A stretch of 64,000 bases of DNA from Oscheius dolichura (taxonomy: Eukaryota; Nematoda; Chromadorea; Rhabditida; Rhabditidae): the NCBI GenBank assembly GCA_932521035.1, contig OW051494.1, forward strand, positions 4,264,001 to 4,328,000, in the 5' to 3' direction. A program made the translations under genes and the position numbers. The notes under the pieces were generated by a model. It was not told the DNA's origin. It worked only from the letters and a program-made list of their open reading frames with translations, and did not search any database. Each line of letters begins with the position of its first letter. Positions within the stretch are counted from its first letter, which is position 1. Positions 58,029 to 64,000 of this stretch are shown here, piece by piece.

Positions 58029-59237
58029 ATGAGTGATATACCTTGTGGAAACAATATCCCGGCCAAGATGGAAAAGGAGGAACCGAAACTGCTCAATTTT
58101 GAAAAAGGAAAAGTAACGCCTAGGTACAAAATTAACTTTGCTTTAGATCGTAGTTCGTCATTGGAAAGTATTGGAACGCCTAGGAGCTGGTGGATGTGGT
58201 TGTGTATACAAGGTGGAATCTTTACAGCGCAAGGGATATATGGCAGCACTCAAGGTAGAGCGCCGTGCTGACGATGATCATGGGATGCTCAAATTGGAGG
58301 TATCCGCGCTTCGCAAACTGAACAACTGTAAGCATGTGATTCGCTGTATCGAGTCGGGCTGTCGTCCGCGCTACAAGTAGAGGAAAACATTTTTGTTTAA
58401 AGAGCTTATTTAGCTACATGGTGATGACGTTATGTGGAAATGATTTGATGTCATTGAGGCGGCAATCGAAAGAAGGATTTAGTGAGAATACTTTGATTCG
58501 CATTGCTATACATGCCCTCTATGCCATTAAACAAGTTCATGAAATGGGATTCATTCATAGAGATGTCAAGCCGGGAAATATGATGAATGGAACAGTTGGT
58601 CGAGAAAAGAGAATGTTCTTCTTGATCGACTACGGTAACCTATTCATAGTGGAGAGAAAAGTTTGGTTGTTAAGGTATGACCCGTTCGTTTGTTGTCAAG
58701 AAAGGTAACAAACTGACTATTCGAAACCCAAGGACCGGAATACTGCTCCGTGGGACTCTTCGATATTGTTCACTGGCGGTGCACAAGAGAAAGGAACAGG
58801 GACGCGTGGACGACTTATGGGCTATGCTGTACATGCTTGTAGAGTTGTACATCGGTCTACCTTGGCATATCAAAGATGAGAAAGAAATAGTTAAGTTAAA
58901 AACGAACACAAAAGACAGTGATGTTTTCAACGAATGCCCGCCTGAATTCGTTCAAATGGCTGTATATCTACGAACACTGAATTACGAAAGCCGCCCGGAC
59001 TACTACAAACTATATGAGATGCTTGTAGCAACAATGAAGAGAGAAAGTTACTCATTTTTGGATAAATACGACTGGGAGGAAAACAAAAGCGAGCCGGAAC
59101 CGGAAACCCATACCGCACTGGAATACAGCGTTCGAGAAAAGACTAGTAAAGCACCACTAGATCTTCAAGAAGTCGAGTATCTGCTCTACCCCTGTGCTAA
59201 TCCCAAGGTTTTCAAAGAGAAGATTCTACCGCTGTAA
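58029..59237 (+). CDS. Casein kinase 1 family protein kinase (nematode TTBK-like)
   Basis: Four exons: 58029-58112, 58147-58376, 58414-58634 and 58675-59237. MSDIPCGNNIPAKMEKEEPK leads to IVVRHWKVLERLGAGGCGCV with the Gly-rich loop GAGGCGCV, the Lys in YMAALKVE, the catalytic loop FIHRDVKPGNMM, the metal-binding motif FLIDYGM (DYG instead of DFG, common in CK1/TTBK), and the activation region GTLRYCSLAVHKRKEQGRVD followed by DLWAMLYMLVELYIGLPW. The C-terminal tail ends NPKVFKEKILPL. About 365 residues. All catalytic residues are present, so it is likely active on Ser/Thr. The expanded nematode group is mostly sperm-enriched; that is family knowledge. Confidence 0.88.
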
Positions 59238-59319
59238 AAAGATAGTATGAAAGTTAATACAATAACCGCAAGGTCCAATAAATCGCTAGAGATCTCGTAC
59301 TATTTTTTAAATTAAAGAC

Positions 59320-59519
59320 TTACGGTTCTGGTACATCGAAGTCTAAGTCCGGCATTTCAAAGTCATAATCAGTACTTAAAAATTCCTGAATCTTGTATTT
59401 TTATAATACCGTGAAAAATGCTAACTTTATATTTACGAATGCTCTCTGTAGCCTTATTTCTTGTTTTCTCCTGCTGTTTCGCTTTATCCTCTACATGTTT
59501 AGGTGGCATTGCTGAAAAG
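59320..59519 (-). CDS. 49-residue charged protein downstream of RRP43
   Basis: Start at 59517-59519, MPPKHVEDKAKQQEKTRNKA then TESIRKYK; a 40-nt intron ending GATTCAG joins EFLSTDYDFEMPDLDFDVPE-P with TAA at 59320-59322. A basic helix-like half followed by an acidic tail of alternating D/E and F/Y. TTTTCAG lies 2 nt before the ATG and the upstream gene stops 96 nt away, so it could be a trans-spliced downstream operon gene. CCGTAA is also a plausible donor, so a further exon is possible. Family unknown. Confidence 0.5.
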
Positions 59520-59615
59520 GGAGCAAATTTCACCTTACTATAAAAACTAACATATAGCTACGGTATTTATCGTTCTGCATGAAATTTGAAAACAAAAAAT
59601 ATTAGCAAAAATAAT

Positions 59616-60686
59616 TCATTTAGTAAATTTTAAAGAGCTACAAATTAAACGTTGTCGTCCTAGTGCTAATTTGAACATACTATCTAAGAGAGGCCCTTCC
59701 GGCAAGGGACCACGAATCTTTAGACTTAGAATTTCTGAAAAGAAAATTATAACGCAATTCGATGAAAAATGTTAGTATGTACTTACTATTTTCTCCGGCA
59801 ACAATAGTGCAATAGGTTGGACACAGAGAGAAGATCTCTACTGGTGGATCCGATAGTACAAACACTTTCTAAAATACACCGATGTACGCCGAAAATAAAC
59901 TCTTACGTCTTCGGCTAAAGTTGTTGTTCTGTAAATAGCAAACGTAGAGCAAACTGGAATATGTTTAAACTCAAGCGAAGATTTCTGAAACGGAACACTT
60001 TTGATTCTGTCTACTTTTACCTGGGGTAGTAAGCTTATTTCGTTTTTTGCAATAGGAGCTTCGTCTTCACGAGCATGAGAGATTTTAACATGTGGTAATT
60101 TTAATGCGACTAATGCGTATACAGCAGCGCCGATGACTGCGTCAAACAGATTTCCACTGTTATTGAGAACCTATAATCATTACTCAAAAAGCTGAAGAAG
60201 ATTACAGATAACTTACACGTATTGTAACCGTTAATCTCCAGGATAGAGGTATGGAATCTTCTGTCCCCTTACAGATTAAGGCTGATCGAGCAATACTATC
60301 CTCGCAGTTCAGAACATCATTTAGCATCTCCAAAATGTCATTTACGGTATTCTAAAATCGGTAACATATGTGCTATTCCAGCTTACCTCTGAAAGATCAG
60401 AAGTTCCTTCTACTTTAGGAATAATTAAGGGGCCGTCGTTTACGAGACATAGCTCGCCTGATACAGTACAACTAGCAGTGACACCTCCTTGCCTCACAAT
60501 AGAAGAGCCAATACCGCCATATTGTTCATTCTGTAAGAAGCACTTTGAAAAAACCAAAAAGTGAATTACTTTTAACGAAATAGCAGAGAATATTTCTATG
60601 CCTCTCCCATCCGGATAAATACCAGCTGCTAAGAACTTATCATAATGGGCATCAGGATCACATAATCTTACAAGTTCTACTGACAT
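59616..60686 (-). CDS. exosc8: Exosome complex subunit RRP43/EXOSC8
   Basis: RNase-PH-like subunit of the RNA exosome ring, structural rather than catalytic. Start at 60684-60686, MSVELVRLCDPDAHYDKFLA then AGIYPDGRG, the conserved R/Y-PDGR opening. Later exons: NEQYGGIGSSIVRQGGVTAS, GPLIIPKVEGTSDLSE, NDILEMLNDVLNCEDSIARS, VLNNSGNLFDAVIGAAVYAL and VALKLPHVKI, KSSLEFKHIPVCSTFAIYRT, then YCTIVAGENSK and GPLPEGPLLDSMFKLALGRQ, ending CSSLKFTK. The order and length (about 275 residues) fit EXOSC8 better than RRP42 or RRP45. A TTTTCAG 12 nt upstream of the ATG suggests trans-splicing, so the longer upstream frame is not used. Confidence 0.85.
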
Positions 60687-60935
60687 CTCAATGTGTTCCT
60701 GAAAATCGCCGATTTCAAATAGTGATGTTGCTGCCGCACAACTATTTCCCATTTGTCGCATTGACGGTGGCGGGAAACCACCGTAAAAGAAAGATAGACG
60801 ACTGAACATCAATTACAAAGTAAACAGTGATAGGGGCCGTCTTTATTTACAGTATGTTCGAATTGAATACATGCATAGCGAAATTTGAAAGTAACAACAT
60901 ACGTAAATAATACTGTCTATCGAGATATATAAGTA

Positions 60936-63717
60936 TTATCCGGAACACATAAGGCAACCTTCATCTTCTTCGTGGGTGTTGAGATCGACGAGTTTACGCG
61001 CAATATCAGACGTAGCTTGTTCTTTATCTTTTCTTGCGGATTTATCCACAGTAAACTGAACTGCGTTTACGGCAGGTTTTGTACGGAGGTAGTACATTCC
61101 AGTTTTTAAACCCTAAAATACAGTAAGTTTAAAGTTGAGCGTTCACGTTCACCTTCTTCCAACCGTAGAAATGCATTGAAGTGATATTAGCGTAGCTAGG
61201 TCGTGCAATATGAATGTTTAACGATTGAGATTGATCAATGAACGCTCCTCGATCTGCCGCCATCTCAATAATATCTTTTTGCGAAAGCTCCCATACGGTC
61301 TGATACAGGGCTTTTATGTGAGATGGAATTCCCTGAACAGAAAAAATAAATTGCTTAAATTTAACTTTACGGCGATCTTCTGTATAGATCCATTATTAGC
61401 AATAAGCTCCATTTTCATCTCGTCACCCCAAAGGTTAAGGTCAATAAGATCTTTTAGAAGGTGAGGATTTACTATTTGAAAATCGCCAGAAAGTACTCTT
61501 CGACTGTAGATATTAGAAGTATACGGCTCAATCGATTCATTATTTCCGAGAATTTGTGCGGTAGAAGCTGTTGGCATTGGTGCCATTAGTAAACTGTTTC
61601 GCACACCGTGCTTCTTAATTTTCTCTCGAAGTGAATCCCAATCACATTGGCCTGGTGGTGTAACTTTCCACATATCAAACTGAAGTTCTCCTTTTGAGAC
61701 CGGACTGCCAGCATATGTTTCGTATGGTCCATATTTTTCAGCCAGTTCACATGAAGCTTCCAGAGCAGCATGATACATAGTTTCAAAAATTCTCTTATTA
61801 AGGTCTCTGGCTTCGGGTGATGTGAATGGGTAGCGCATAAGCATGAACGTATCGGCTAGTCCTTGTACTCCCATTCCGATGGGCCGATGACGCATGTTTG
61901 AACGCCGTGCCTCTTCGACGGGATAGTAATTCACGTCAATAATCTTGTTAAGATTCTTCGTAACAACCTAAACTCTTTTATAATAGCTGATGCAAAAACG
62001 ACCTACTTTAGTGACTTCGTGAAGTTTCTTAAAATCAAATGTTTTATCCGGAGTTACAAACCGATTAAGAGCAACGGAGGCTAAGTTACAGACGGCAATT
62101 TCATCAGGACTAGAATATTCGACAATCTCGGTACACAGATTAGAACATTTTATTGTTCCCAAATTTTGCTGATTAGATTTCCGATTACAAGCATCCTGAA
62201 ATTAGTATCGTTATACCAGGTTATACAGTGCAAAACTTGCCTTGTAGACAATATAAGGAGTTCCTGTTTCAATCTGGGCAGAAACAATATGCTCCCAAAG
62301 TTTCCTCGCTTTAACTTGTGTACGATATCGCTTCTCTTTCTCATATTGGGTGTAGAGCTGCTCAAATTTTTCTCCCCAACAGTCATCCAATCCTGGGCAT
62401 TCACGTGGGCACATCAATGACCATTCCAAATCCTTCTCAACACGCTTCATGAAAAGATCAGGGATCCAAACAGCAAGGAATAAGTCACGAGCACGTTCTT
62501 CTTCAGGACCAGTATTTTTCTTTAAAGAGCAAAATTCAAAAATATCAGCGTGCCAAGGCTCCAAATAAATGGCAAAAGCTCCAGGACGCTTATTTCCACC
62601 CTGATCCACATAGCGGGCGGTGTTGTTGTAAACCCGAAGCATAGGAATCAAGCCGTTAGATGTTCCGTTTGTCTAAATGGCTTGATAATTGGATTGTGAG
62701 GTAATTTACCCCGGTAATAAGTGACCCAGTGGCACGTATTTTATGTACGTTAAGACCAATACCTCCAGCGCTTTTTGAGATAAGCGCACACTGTTTTAGA
62801 GTGTCATAAATCCCACAGATAGAGTCATCAGACATCGTCAATAGGAAGCATGAAGATAATTGGGGTCTAAATGTAATGTGTCACTATACGAAATTATTAA
62901 ACCATACCGACGAGTACCGGCATTGAAGAGTGTAGGAGAAGCGTGGGTGAAATAACGATCACTCATTAGATCGTAAGTTTCGAGAACGCTCTGGATATCT
63001 TCTCCATGAATTCCAACAGCTACACGCATCAACATTTGCTGAGGCCTTTCAACAACTTCTTTGTTTATTTTAAGAAGATATGAACGCTCCAATGTTTTGA
63101 ACCCGAAATAAGTATAAGAAAAATCGCGATTGTAGAGAATTGCAGAGTTTAAACGCTGAAACTGTATAATAAATAGAGTGCAGATAGCCTACGTCAGCAT
63201 TTTTCATGACAATATCGTATGTTTCTTTGCTAATCATAGGAGCACGTTCACCTGTATTAGGAAGAGTAAACTGGTAGAGTCGAGTCATCACTTCAGAGAA
63301 GACCTGATAATATGATACAACTCGATTAATGATATACCTACCTTATTAGTCTTTTTGTGCAGGTTCGAAACAGCAATTCGAGCTGCAAGAATGGCATAAT
63401 CTGGATGGAAAGTTGTCATTGAGGCAGCTATTTCTGCTGCCAAATTATCCAACTCAACAGTAGGAACCCCCTTATATAATCCTTGAATAACCTTCATAGT
63501 AACAGCTATCTGCAACAGTTTTATAAAAACAACAAATTTCCAACTGACGGGGTCAACGTAGTCCAAGTTGAGATTGTATGACAACTTTTCTATCCTGCTT
63601 GTAATCTTATCGAAATGAACTCCCTCTTTCCGACCATCTGCAGTAAATGTGTTTAAAAAATGTCGAGAAAAAAAGGTTACCTCGTTTCACAACGTATGTC
63701 GAACTTTGGCGCTGCAT
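60936..63717 (-). CDS. rnr-1: Ribonucleoside-diphosphate reductase large subunit
   Basis: Class Ia ribonucleotide reductase R1, which makes dNDPs for DNA synthesis. Start at 63715-63717 ([12 protein letters not shown]) joined across an intron to [20 protein letters not shown], the ATP-cone start. Landmarks: [21 protein letters not shown] (first redox Cys), [58 protein letters not shown] (active-site and second redox Cys), [40 protein letters not shown], and the C terminus ending DEGCLMCSG with the C-x-x-C redox pair. About 790 residues, full length, over roughly a dozen exons. It starts a minus-strand run with RRP43 249 nt downstream. Confidence 0.96.
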
Positions 63718-64000
63718 TCCTTTTCAATGTATGATGTTCACTGAAAGAACGTTCAATGGATGGCGTTCAATGAAAGAAAGCAAACAAACTTTATTTAATA
63801 TTACTAAGATAAGATATAAAGAGTTGAAAGATGTGTTGTATAATTAGGAACTCTACTAAATTGCAAGTTTTATAGCTTAGGAATTAGGAAGGACATTGTT
63901 TTACTAGAAAAGGTTATTTTTGAAAGCATCTTATATTTCGATGCAAGGGAGAGAAAAGGCAACAGCAACGGATTGCAACGGATGAAAAGTGTTTCGTACC

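Noticed and set aside
60687..60812. N-terminal extension of RRP43 beginning MMFSRLSFFYGG
   Set aside because: A trans-splice-like TTTTCAG lies just before MSVELVRL, and the extension has no counterpart in EXOSC8 proteins.

Overview
The window is animal nuclear DNA, most likely from a nematode. The evidence is the protein set (an ODR-2/HOT-like Ly6 protein, a nematode-type casein-kinase-1/TTBK-like kinase, a probable transthyretin-like secreted protein, an XPR1 phosphate exporter), introns that are mostly 30-45 nt long and often end in TTTAG or TTTTAG, and splice-acceptor-like sequence just upstream of many start codons, as expected for spliced-leader trans-splicing. I cannot name the species. 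Almost every gene is broken by introns, so gene limits below come from joining exons by eye; frames that join into family-like protein are marked as more certain.

Layout: 1-3357 (-) is a UBE2O-like gene running off the left edge; 3773-7588 (-) is eIF3a; 8198-9911 (+) is KCMF1, followed 48 nt later by a gene for an acidic disordered protein (9959-11255) and then a MARCH-type RING-CH ubiquitin ligase (11503-12183). A 5.6-kb gene-poor stretch leads to an EMX/VAX/NOT-class homeobox gene (17756-19010) and a coiled-coil gene (19498-20042, -). Another gene-poor stretch with two inverted-repeat (foldback) elements surrounds a possible TPX2-like gene (22949-24213, -). From 28.2 to 31.4 kb lie small secreted or accessory genes: a peptide precursor, an orphan secreted protein, a transthyretin-like protein and a PH-like protein, plus a 38-residue one-pass membrane ORF. 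Next come mitochondrial aconitase (31853-34968, -), eEF1B (35419-36234, +), a DUSP14/18/21-like phosphatase (-) and a Ly6/ODR-2-like protein (+).

From 39 to 48 kb a short MITE-like element precedes an ATPSCKMT/FAM173-like methyltransferase gene whose large intron contains the whole XPR1 gene on the same strand, then mitochondrial ribosomal L7/L12, a coiled-coil gene and a diverged inverted repeat. From 48 to 55 kb are an EF-hand rhomboid protease, TIP-1/TAX1BP3 (PDZ), a secreted double-vWA protein, a lysine-rich secreted protein and a bZIP factor. The right end holds an unidentified large gene (-), a CK1-family kinase (+), and a minus-strand run of ribonucleotide reductase large subunit, exosome subunit RRP43/EXOSC8 and a 49-residue acidic protein that is spaced like an operon.

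Base composition alternates. Housekeeping genes (eIF3a, aconitase, eEF1B, XPR1, L7/L12, RRP43, RNR) sit in AT-richer sequence. Developmental, secreted and signalling genes sit in GC-richer blocks, which also carry many copies of the palindrome GGCCGGCC. No tRNA, rRNA or CRISPR feature was seen.
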